Assembly: GCA_947472965.1 (NCBI GenBank)
Contig: CANJEF010000117.1
Location: 1-5,224 of the forward strand
Origin: Sphingobacteriales bacterium
GTDB taxonomy: Bacteria; Bacteroidota; Bacteroidia; Chitinophagales; Chitinophagaceae
DNA length: 5,224 nucleotides
Direction: 5' to 3'
This document shows, piece after piece, positions 1-5,223 of this stretch. The notes beneath the pieces were generated by a model that saw only the letters and a program-made list of their open reading frames with translations, did no database searches and had not been told where the DNA came from. Position 1 is the stretch's first letter. Every line of letters begins with the position of its first letter. The position numbers were made by a program, and so were the translations under genes.

Positions 1-524
1 ATTACCGCTGCTATCTCATTTCTATGATCATTGAAATAGCTTGTGAGTGCATCTATATCATTGAAGGGGAGAAAAACAACATTCGAAGTTTCGTTTACGG
101 GCGCTATAATCGATGGATTGTCGGTTGCAGCAACGGCAAGGGAAGTTCTTCCGTGAAATGCTTTCTTGAAGGCAACTATTTTTTTTCTATTGGTATGAAA
201 GGAGGCTAGCTTTAATGCGTTTTCATTTGCTTCCGCTCCTGAATTGCAAAGAAATAATTCAAAATTATGTTTGCCTGAAATTTCACCAAGTTTTAGTGCC
301 AGCTGCTCTTGCAGTGGTATTTTTATGGAGTTGGAATAAAACGCTATTTCATGCAGCTGATCTTCAATTCTTTTTACCCAATGGGGATGTGTATGACCTA
401 TGCTAATTACTGCATGTCCACCATAGAGATCCATGTACTCAACTCCATCTTTATCCCATACAGTTGATCCACTTGCTTTTGTGATGGTGATGTCATTAAT
501 TGGGTATACGTCGAATAGTTTCAT
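1..524 (-). CDS. argD: N-acylornithine aminotransferase ArgD family, N-terminal part (gene continues past left edge)
   Basis: This is a class III PLP-dependent aminotransferase that would convert N-acylglutamate semialdehyde to N-acylornithine, with glutamate as amino donor, in the cytoplasm. The first 174 residues are visible; the catalytic lysine and the rest of the large domain lie outside the window. Seen in the sequence: a start MKLFDVYPIN, the MDLYGGHAVISIGHTHP region (residues 31-47), the phosphate-binding stretch NSGAEANENALKLA (94-107) and KAFHGRTSLA (121-130), all typical of acetylornithine/succinylornithine aminotransferases. The ATG at 524-522 shares the sequence ATGA with the stop codon of proC, a 4-base overlap that suggests translational coupling. 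The family match is strong. The sequence does not show whether the substrate carries an acetyl or a succinyl group, and paralogous ornithine or 4-aminobutyrate aminotransferases are less likely given the arginine-operon context. Confidence 0.93.
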   Translation of the reverse strand, partial: MKLFDVYPINDITITKASGSTVWDKDGVEYMDLYGGHAVISIGHTHPHWVKRIEDQLHEIAFYSNSIKIPLQEQLALKLGEISGKHNFELFLCNSGAEANENALKLASFHTNRKKIVAFKKAFHGRTSLAVAATDNPSIIAPVNETSNVVFLPFNDIDALTSYFNDHRNEIAAV

Positions 525-1324
525 GATGACTTATATAGATTATTTGCAATGGCCGATGAAAGTTTGATGCCTTTTATCATGGCCGAACTGAGTCCCTGGT
601 GTTCCATTTCATTCAACCCTGCAATTGTACATCCTTTTGGTGATGTTACCTTGTCAATTTCCTGCTCAGGGTGTGTTTTGTTTTCTGTGAGCAGTTTTGC
701 TGCCCCCAGTGCTGTTTGCGAAGCTATTTTCAATGCATCGCCTGCATGAAATCCGATTTCAACACCACCTTGTGAAGCGGCTCTGATGGTTCTCAAAAAA
801 AATGCGATGCCGCATGCGCACAGTGCTGTTGCTGCACTCATCATTTCTTCTTCAATGATGATGCTTTGTCCAAGTGAATTGAACATATCCTGCACCAGCT
901 TCATGTCTTTCTGGGTTGCATTGGCCGAGGACAAACACGTCATGCTCTCTCGCACTTTCATGGCGGTGTTCGGCATGGCCCTGATGATGCGGATTCTATC
1001 ATGAAGCATTTCTCGAAACACGGACGTATGAGCACCTGTTACTACAGATACGAAAAGCTGTTTGGTGAGGTTAACTTCAGTTTTAATTTCTAGCAGCAAA
1101 TCATTCAATTGTTGGGGTAGCACACAAATGAAGATGGCATCAGCATTTTTCACCGCTTCTTTATTGGATGCGTTTGTCTGGTATCCTTTTTTTTGTAACT
1201 CACTCAATTCTTTTGTGTTCCTTTTGGTAAGGGTGATTTCTTGTTTTCTACAAACCCCACTTTCAACAAGTCCTTGTGCCAAAGACATGCCGATATTTCC
1301 TGCTCCTAGTATGGTTGCTTTCAT
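521..1324 (-). CDS. proC: Pyrroline-5-carboxylate reductase (ProC family) within the arginine operon
   Basis: This 267-residue cytoplasmic protein is close to the usual P5C reductase length. Family members reduce 1-pyrroline-5-carboxylate to proline with NAD(P)H. The N-terminal Rossmann fold has the dinucleotide motif GAGNIG (residues 7-12), then VLPQQ (68-72, where KPQ is usual), RAMPNTA (115-121), and the C-terminal dimerisation and substrate region ending in VTSPKGCTIAGL (226-237). The conserved threonine of the usual SPGG(T/A)TI motif is kept as T233. Two departures stand out: CACGIAF (169-175) where most family members have a GSGPAY-like sequence, and SPKG in place of SPGG. From memory these are shared by ProC proteins in Bacteroidota arginine clusters, so they look like a clade trait and not damage. 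It begins 9 bases after argC and overlaps argD by 4. Its place here suggests a role linking proline and ornithine metabolism, but the reaction direction and physiological substrate are inferred. Confidence 0.9.
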   Translation of the reverse strand: MKATILGAGNIGMSLAQGLVESGVCRKQEITLTKRNTKELSELQKKGYQTNASNKEAVKNADAIFICVLPQQLNDLLLEIKTEVNLTKQLFVSVVTGAHTSVFREMLHDRIRIIRAMPNTAMKVRESMTCLSSANATQKDMKLVQDMFNSLGQSIIIEEEMMSAATALCACGIAFFLRTIRAASQGGVEIGFHAGDALKIASQTALGAAKLLTENKTHPEQEIDKVTSPKGCTIAGLNEMEHQGLSSAMIKGIKLSSAIANNLYKSS

Positions 1325-1333
1325 TGTTGGTTT

Positions 1334-2317
1334 TTAAAAGGCGATTGATTTAAGGTGGAGTCCAGTTTTTTCGTCAAGGCCAAACAGCAGGTTCATGTTT
1401 TGAACAGCCTGGCCGCATGCTCCTTTCAAGAGGTTGTCAATCACTGCGTGAATTACGATGGTATCTTTTTCTTTTTCTATATTGATCAGACATTTGTTTG
1501 TTCCAACCACTTGTTTCAGATTAATGGGATCAGCTGAAAAAATAGTGAAAGGGTGCTCTTGATAAAACGTGGTGTATAGATCATTGATTTCATTGATCTC
1601 CAGGGTGCATTTTATTGTTGAAGAAGCGAAGATGCCTCTTGCAAAATCACCTCGCCAGGGTATAAAATTTACATTGGCATGATGGGTATGTTGCAATTGA
1701 TTGATAGACTGGTGGATCTCTGCAAGATGCTGATGGGTTAGGGTTTTATATGCTTGAATGTTGTTGACCCTCCAACTGAAATGACCAGTTTGGCTAAGCG
1801 ATTGGCCAGCTCCTGTTGAGCCTGTTATGCCAGTTGTATAAACTTCGTTTAAGAGATCCTTAGTTGCCAACGGAAGAAGAGAAAGTTCAATTGCTGTTGC
1901 AAAGCAACCTGGGTTGGCAATGGAATTTGAAGAACGGATCAGATCCCTGTTTAACTCTGGCAGACCATACGTAAATTTCCTTTCACCAATGGTATTGGAT
2001 TCCTGAATCCTGAAGTCATTGGCCAGGTCAATAATTTTTATTTTATCATTGAATTTATTTTCCTGTAGGAAACGCCTTGATTCACCATGACCAAGACATA
2101 GAAAAAGCAAGTCGATTTCTTCGCTTATTTTTTCAGTAAAAAGCATTTCGGTTTCTCCGAGCAGGTCCTGATGCACTTTGTGCAAGGGGTTTCCTGCGTT
2201 GCTTTTGCTGTTAACAAAAATCAATTCAGCCTCTGGGTGATTCAGCAATACGCGAATCAGTTCACCACCGGTGTAGCCTGCTCCTCCGATGATTCCAATG
2301 CGAATGTTGCTGTTCAT
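1334..2317 (-). CDS. argC: N-acetyl-gamma-glutamyl-phosphate reductase
   Basis: ArgC reduces N-acyl-gamma-glutamyl phosphate to the semialdehyde with NADPH. The protein is 327 residues from the chosen start. The N-terminal nucleotide-binding fold shows IGGAGYTGGEL (residues 10-20). The catalytic cysteine lies in ANPGCFATA (C138), and the histidine-containing motif THQHLAEIH (194-202) corresponds to the HRH-P-EI region of the family. An ATG at 2356 in the same frame would add 13 lysine-rich residues and overlap argG by 29 bases. I prefer the ATG at 2317, because it lies 10 bases after the argG stop and places the GxGYTG motif at the usual distance from the N-terminus. Nothing is missing or frameshifted. 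The neighbouring GNAT, argD and proC genes support assignment to arginine synthesis. As with the other enzymes here, the acyl group on the natural substrate is not certain. Confidence 0.95.
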   Translation of the reverse strand: MNSNIRIGIIGGAGYTGGELIRVLLNHPEAELIFVNSKSNAGNPLHKVHQDLLGETEMLFTEKISEEIDLLFLCLGHGESRRFLQENKFNDKIKIIDLANDFRIQESNTIGERKFTYGLPELNRDLIRSSNSIANPGCFATAIELSLLPLATKDLLNEVYTTGITGSTGAGQSLSQTGHFSWRVNNIQAYKTLTHQHLAEIHQSINQLQHTHHANVNFIPWRGDFARGIFASSTIKCTLEINEINDLYTTFYQEHPFTIFSADPINLKQVVGTNKCLINIEKEKDTIVIHAVIDNLLKGACGQAVQNMNLLFGLDEKTGLHLKSIAF

Positions 2318-2327
2318 GATGTGCTTT

Positions 2328-3527
2328 TTATTTTTTGTTTTCTTGCTGTACTGCATTCCAGATGAAAGTCTGGTTTCCGAATATCTTACTGAAGCCCCTT
2401 ACATCTTCTCCGGTAAATCCGGTATTCATTTCACCATATTTCCCAAATTTACTGTTCATCAAATCAAATGAAGATTCTATCCCCAACACCTGATATCGAT
2501 AGGGCATGAGCTCGATAAAAACCTTGCCTGTTACATTTTCCTGTGAATGAGCAAGGAATGATTCAATGTCTCGCATAACCGGATCCATGATTTGTCCTTC
2601 ATGCAACCAATTACCATAGAACTGTGCCAAGGTATCTTTCCATTGAAGTTGCCATTTTGTGAGTACATGTTTTTCAAGTGCATGGTGTGCTTTGATGATG
2701 AGAATTGGTGCTGCCGCTTCAAATCCAACCCGTCCTTTTATTCCGATGATGGTATCTCCAACATGGATATCTCTTCCAATCCCATAAGGCCCGGCAATAG
2801 TTTGCAGGTATTGAATTGCTTCTGTAGGGTGTTCAAATTTTTGTTGATTCACCTTATATAATTCTCCTTTTATAAAACCGAGTTCAACTTGTTCTGATCC
2901 ATCTTTGGTTACTTGTGTTGGCCAGGCTGATTCAGGTAACATTCCTTTTGAGGAAAGTGTTTCTTTTCCTCCCACACTGGTTCCCCAGAGGCCTTTGTTG
3001 ATTGAATACATTGCTTTAGCTGCATTCATTTCAACGCCCTTGGATTGCAAATAAGAAATTTCCTCTTCCCTACTAAGTTTCATATCTCTAATGGGAGTTA
3101 TAATTTCTACACCAGGTATCATGATATGAAAAATCATATCGAACCTCACCTGATCGTTTCCCGCACCCGTACTTCCATGTGCTACTGCCTCTGCCTGAAG
3201 ATACTTTACGTGCTCGGCAATATGGATTGCCTGGCTAAGCCGTTCAGCACTTACGCTAAGCGGGTATGTATTGTTTTTAAGCACATTGCCATATACAAGG
3301 TATCGTATGATGTTATCGTAGTATGTTTTAACGGCATTGATAGCGGTATGTGATTTTACGCCTAATGCGATTGCATGGGCCTCAATTTTTTTGAGTTCAT
3401 CTTCACTAAATCCACCTGTGTTAACGATAATGCTATGCACTTCATATCCCTTATCTTCAGAAAGGTGTTTCACACAAAAGGTTGTGTCGAGTCCTCCACT
3501 AAATCCAAGTACTACTTTTTTAGACAT
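2328..3527 (-). CDS. argG: Argininosuccinate synthase
   Basis: ArgG joins citrulline and aspartate at the cost of ATP (to AMP and PPi) to give argininosuccinate. The protein has 399 residues, a normal full length. Visible motifs: the N-type ATP pyrophosphatase P-loop FSGGLDTTF (residues 9-17), NTYPLSVSAERL (86-97), GSTGAGNDQVRFD (118-130), ITPIRD (143-148), SINKGLWGTSVGG (175-187) and IGIKGRVGFEAAAP (261-274). The alanine in GSTGAGND replaces the lysine of the common GCTGKGND form; as I recall, this alanine form is usual in Bacteroidota ArgG. The ATG at 3527 lies 12 bases after the stop of the GNAT gene and there is no competing upstream Met. Its position between the acyltransferase and argC, ahead of earlier pathway steps, means gene order does not follow reaction order. 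The assignment is secure. Confidence 0.97.
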   Translation of the reverse strand: MSKKVVLGFSGGLDTTFCVKHLSEDKGYEVHSIIVNTGGFSEDELKKIEAHAIALGVKSHTAINAVKTYYDNIIRYLVYGNVLKNNTYPLSVSAERLSQAIHIAEHVKYLQAEAVAHGSTGAGNDQVRFDMIFHIMIPGVEIITPIRDMKLSREEEISYLQSKGVEMNAAKAMYSINKGLWGTSVGGKETLSSKGMLPESAWPTQVTKDGSEQVELGFIKGELYKVNQQKFEHPTEAIQYLQTIAGPYGIGRDIHVGDTIIGIKGRVGFEAAAPILIIKAHHALEKHVLTKWQLQWKDTLAQFYGNWLHEGQIMDPVMRDIESFLAHSQENVTGKVFIELMPYRYQVLGIESSFDLMNSKFGKYGEMNTGFTGEDVRGFSKIFGNQTFIWNAVQQENKK

Positions 3528-3539
3528 ATCAAAGGGGTC

Positions 3540-4250
3540 TTAAAAATTAAAAAATAAGGTAATGAGACTTTTTATTGTGCCGGATGAGCCGGGCTCTTTT
3601 TTTAAAAATGGCTTAAGTAGTTTCCATTGCTTTATTCTCACGAACCTTTCCAGGGTGCCAGATTTTTTTTCAAAAAATTCCTTGGTCTCTTCTGGTTCGT
3701 AGTGGTCTTTGGGATCGTAGAGCATGGCTGTGCACATGCAATTTTTCCTTTCCTTGCTCATCAGGATTTCGTAATTCACGCAGCTTTTGCAACCAGCCCA
3801 GAAAGCCTCATCTTGGGTAAGTTCAGAGTAGGTGACAGGCTCATATCCTAGGTCTGAATTTATTTTCATCACTGCAAGTCCTGTTGTGAGACCGAAAATT
3901 TTTGCATCGGGATATTTCGAGCGGCTTAGCCCAAAAATCTTTTGTTTAATGAGTTTGGCCAATCCACTTTTTCTAAGTTCTGGTTTTACGATTAATCCGG
4001 AGTTGGCAACATATTCACCATGGCTCCATGTTTCTATATAGCAAAAGCCAGCCCATTGGTTCATTTCATTTAGTGCGATCACTGCTTTACCTTCATGCAT
4101 CTTTTCTCGAATATAGTCTGGGCTTCTTTTCGCAATTCCTGTTCCCCTGGCTTGTGCAGATTCCTCCATTTCGGTGCAGATTTCCTCAGCATATCCAAAG
4201 TGTGCATCGCTTGCAATATGTATGGTAAATTGATTTTTTTGTTGTTCCAT
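3540..4250 (-). CDS. GNAT-family N-acyltransferase, probable N-acylglutamate synthase (ArgA-like role)
   Basis: This 236-residue protein has a GNAT fold. The acyl-CoA-binding motif A appears as NSGLIVKPELRKSGLAKLIK (residues 83-102), with R93-x-x-G96-x-A98 forming the pyrophosphate loop. It is not related in architecture to the long E. coli ArgA, which carries an amino-acid-kinase domain. As first gene of an arginine operon that otherwise shows no glutamate acyltransferase, it most likely makes N-acetyl- or N-succinylglutamate. Work on Bacteroidota amino-acid synthesis has, as I recall, assigned such GNAT proteins to this step, with succinyl-CoA as donor in Bacteroides. After the GNAT core there is a four-cysteine pattern, CKSC (154-157) and CMC (171-173), that could bind metal. 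A charged tail ends in a hydrophobic stretch (LITLFFNF). The start at 4250 follows an AT-rich segment without a Shine-Dalgarno sequence. Family is confident; exact reaction is inference. Confidence 0.8.
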   Translation of the reverse strand: MEQQKNQFTIHIASDAHFGYAEEICTEMEESAQARGTGIAKRSPDYIREKMHEGKAVIALNEMNQWAGFCYIETWSHGEYVANSGLIVKPELRKSGLAKLIKQKIFGLSRSKYPDAKIFGLTTGLAVMKINSDLGYEPVTYSELTQDEAFWAGCKSCVNYEILMSKERKNCMCTAMLYDPKDHYEPEETKEFFEKKSGTLERFVRIKQWKLLKPFLKKEPGSSGTIKSLITLFFNF

Positions 4251-4274
4251 TTCTAATAATTAAAGAAAGTGACA

Positions 4275-4290
4275 GGCTATGAGAATAGCC
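4275..4290 (-). other. Stem-loop between attenuator and GNAT start
   Basis: GGCTAT (4290-4285) and ATAGCC (4280-4275) form a perfect 6-base-pair stem with a 4-base loop, TCTC, on the minus strand. It lies 24 bases before the GNAT start codon and is not followed by a T run, so it is not a terminator by itself. The 3' arm could instead pair with GGCTA inside the 5' arm of the preceding terminator hairpin (4312-4308), so it could take part in switching. It could also affect translation or stability of the operon mRNA. Confidence 0.4.
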
Positions 4291-4293
4291 CGT

Positions 4294-4314
4294 AAAAAAC
4301 GGCGTATTAGCCGC
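4294..4314 (-). terminator. Terminator-like hairpin, candidate attenuator of the arginine operon
   Basis: On the minus strand GCGGC (4314-4310), a 6-base loop TAATAC and GCCG (4303-4300) form a four-pair GC stem, extended by one G-U pair with the first T, followed by a run of six T (4299-4294). The first stem base is 21 bases past the leader ORF stop codon, and the T run ends 43 bases before the GNAT start. It sits between a probable promoter and the first structural gene, so it would end transcription early unless an alternative fold forms. The stem is short, so termination may be partial, or the element may be fortuitous. Confidence 0.4.
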
Positions 4315-4335
4315 AGTGGTTTTGGTAGATATCTA

Positions 4336-4464
4336 TTAACGTCGTACCAGAAACGGAATCGGTCGGCGTGAAAAATCTGTTCCAGTTGGTACAGCAAAAA
4401 CCCAACGCATGGAAGCAACATGTATTGCTTCTGCTATTGATGAAAGGGTCAGGTTTTTTTTCAT
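4336..4464 (-). CDS. Candidate arginine leader peptide, 42 aa, ending in Arg-Arg
   Basis: A short ORF runs from an ATG at 4464-4462 to TAA at 4338-4336, followed directly by a second stop, TAG. The product begins MKKNLTLSSIAEA and ends SRRPIPFLVRR. Arginine occurs at residues 20, 33, 34, 41 and 42, all as CGN codons (CGT, CGC, CGA, CGA, CGT); four of the last ten residues are Arg. The start is preceded by AACAAGAAA, an A-rich context like that of translated genes in this phylum. An internal Met19 at 4410 would give a 24-residue version with the same C-terminus. The ORF lies 85 bases upstream of the first arginine gene, in the same direction, and just before a terminator-like hairpin, which matches amino-acid-operon leader peptides. 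I recognise no homologue, and a chance ORF of this size is possible. A functional role of its own, apart from regulation, is not suggested. Confidence 0.5.
   Translation of the reverse strand: MKKNLTLSSIAEAIHVASMRWVFAVPTGTDFSRRPIPFLVRR
4412..4431. repeat. Inverted repeat inside the leader ORF
   Basis: GAAGCAA (4412-4418) and TTGCTTC (4425-4431) are perfect 7-base arms around a 6-base loop. In the minus-strand transcript the hairpin falls in leader codons 12-18, immediately before the internal Met19. An early hairpin in a leader transcript can act as a polymerase pause site in classical attenuators; alternatively it could hide or set apart the Met19 start. The pairing is seen directly, and the role is inference. 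Confidence 0.4.
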
Positions 4465-4499
4465 TTTCTTGTTCTGTGGCGGTAATGAAAGATTAATTC

Positions 4500-4533
4500 A
4501 CTGCAAATAAACATATTTTTTTTTATTTGCAGT
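4500..4533. repeat. 12-base-pair inverted repeat in the intergenic region
   Basis: ACTGCAAATAAA (4500-4511) and TTTATTTGCAGT (4522-4533) are perfect 12-base arms around a 10-base loop. It lies 37 bases after the GGGP synthase stop and upstream of the leader ORF. It could be a transcript-end hairpin for the GGGP synthase gene, although the minus-strand sequence after it (GAATTAATC) has no proper T run. It could equally be a symmetrical operator, since promoter-like sequence overlaps it. It is by far the strongest palindrome in the window, and its use is undecided. Confidence 0.5.
4504..4515 (-). promoter_or_regulatory. Weak Bacteroidota -7-like sequence, possible operon promoter
   Basis: The minus strand reads TATGTTTATTTG here. 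This contains two overlapping 7-of-8 matches to the Bacteroidota -7 consensus TAnnTTTG: TATGTTTA and TTTATTTG. No TTTG -33 element is found at the proper distance upstream; that stretch is a run of A. Transcription starting here would begin near 4495-4500 and include the whole leader ORF. The match is modest and it is inside the 3' part of the inverted repeat, so I give it low confidence. Confidence 0.22.
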
Positions 4534-4551
4534 CATTTTCTATGATTCCAG

Positions 4552-4561
4552 GGGATATCCC
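4552..4561. repeat. 10-base palindrome downstream of the GGGP synthase stop
   Basis: GGGATATCCC is a perfect 10-base palindrome eight bases after the GGGP synthase stop codon. Flanking CC and GG could add two pairs beyond a two-base mismatch. As RNA it would form only a three-pair stem with an ATAT loop plus the flanking pairs, and there is no T run, so it is a poor terminator. It could be a protein-binding site or chance. Confidence 0.3.
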
Positions 4562-4569
4562 AAGGCGGT

Positions 4570-5223
4570 TTACACTTTTTCGGTGGCCTTAATTGCTGAC
4601 GCCATTTCCGTGACGAGCCCCGCATCTCTTTCTATTGCATTGCCCACAACTATTATATCTGCACCTGCTTTACAATTTACAAAGGCTTTTTCAGGTTCTC
4701 TGATGCCGCCGCCAATAATCAAGGGTATGGTTATTTGTGACGCTACCGTTTTGATCATCTCTTCTGTGATGGCCGTTTTAGCGCCACTACCCGCATCCAT
4801 ATAGATGGTTTTCATTCCAAGCATTTCGCCTGCCATGGCGGTGCACGCTGCAATCTCATTTTTATTTGATGGTATGGGGATGGTATTGCTTATGTAAGAG
4901 CTGCTTGTTGGAGCTCCGCCATCAATCAGCATATATCCGGTTGAAATGACTTCCAGTCCACTTTCCTTCACCATTGGTGCGGAGATTACATGTTGTCCGA
5001 TTAGAAGTTCCGGGTTTCTCCCTGAGATGAGTGATAGGTATAACAGCCCATCGGCATATCGACTAACCTGTGATGGGCTGCCTGGGAAAATCAGCAACGG
5101 GATGGATGTTTCTTTTTTTATATGCAAAACCATTTCATCCAGCTTGGTTGTAACCATCAAACTTCCTCCAATAAAAATAAAATCTACGTTGGCATTTTCT
5201 GCATTTTCAAGGATTATTGACAG
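4570..5223 (-). CDS. Geranylgeranylglyceryl-phosphate synthase family protein (5' end beyond right edge)
   Basis: This TIM-barrel prenyltransferase family joins a polyprenyl diphosphate to glycerol-1-phosphate. The archaeal members start ether-lipid synthesis and Bacillus PcrB uses heptaprenyl diphosphate. The last 217 residues are visible. The open frame continues through IFIGGSLMVTT to the window edge, so the TTG/ATG codons at 5160-5155 are internal and not the start. Seen (numbering from the first visible complete codon): FIGGS (17-21), FPGSPSQVS (46-54), YMLIDGGAPTSS (97-108), SNTIPIPSN (112-120), YMDAGSGAKT (141-150), GGGIRE (171-176) and VVGNAIE (192-198), the last three forming the phosphate-binding end of the barrel. 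The YMDAGSGA form differs from the YLEAGSGA of many PcrB proteins and, from memory, is usual in Bacteroidota (group II) members. Missing are roughly the first 25-30 residues, including the conserved IDPDK region. The lipid made in the bacterium cannot be told from sequence. Confidence 0.92.
   Translation of the reverse strand: MSIILENAENANVDFIFIGGSLMVTTKLDEMVLHIKKETSIPLLIFPGSPSQVSRYADGLLYLSLISGRNPELLIGQHVISAPMVKESGLEVISTGYMLIDGGAPTSSSYISNTIPIPSNKNEIAACTAMAGEMLGMKTIYMDAGSGAKTAITEEMIKTVASQITIPLIIGGGIREPEKAFVNCKAGADIIVVGNAIERDAGLVTEMASAIKATEKV

Noticed and set aside
24..406. Plus-strand ORFs at the left end
   Set aside because: They are shadows of argD, which reads through on the minus strand with clear class III aminotransferase motifs.
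2318..2356. Upstream in-frame ATG extending argC by 13 residues
   Set aside because: It overlaps the end of argG by 29 bases and adds a lysine-rich stretch before the usual N-terminus; the ATG at 2317 fits family length and spacing better.
3123..3140. Perfect 7-base inverted repeat (GATATGA / TCATATC) inside argG
   Set aside because: It lies within conserved coding sequence (FDMIFHIMIPG) and is explained by the codons for Met, Ile, Phe and His; no regulatory context.
4279..4371. Plus-strand 30-codon ORF rich in arginine (begins MRIARKKRRISRSG)
   Set aside because: It is antisense to the leader and attenuator, has no downstream plus-strand gene, and its arginines come from CGN/AGA triplets on the complementary strand of the hairpin region. 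I see no promoter or translation context for it.
4251..4569. tRNA, tmRNA, RNase P RNA or known riboswitch in the intergenic region
   Set aside because: I found no T-loop GGTTCGA-type sequence or other signature of these RNAs on either strand; the region is better explained by a leader ORF and hairpins.
5155..5160. TTG/ATG pair as the start of the GGGP synthase gene
   Set aside because: The frame stays open upstream to the window edge and encodes the conserved FIGGS segment, so the true start is beyond position 5224.
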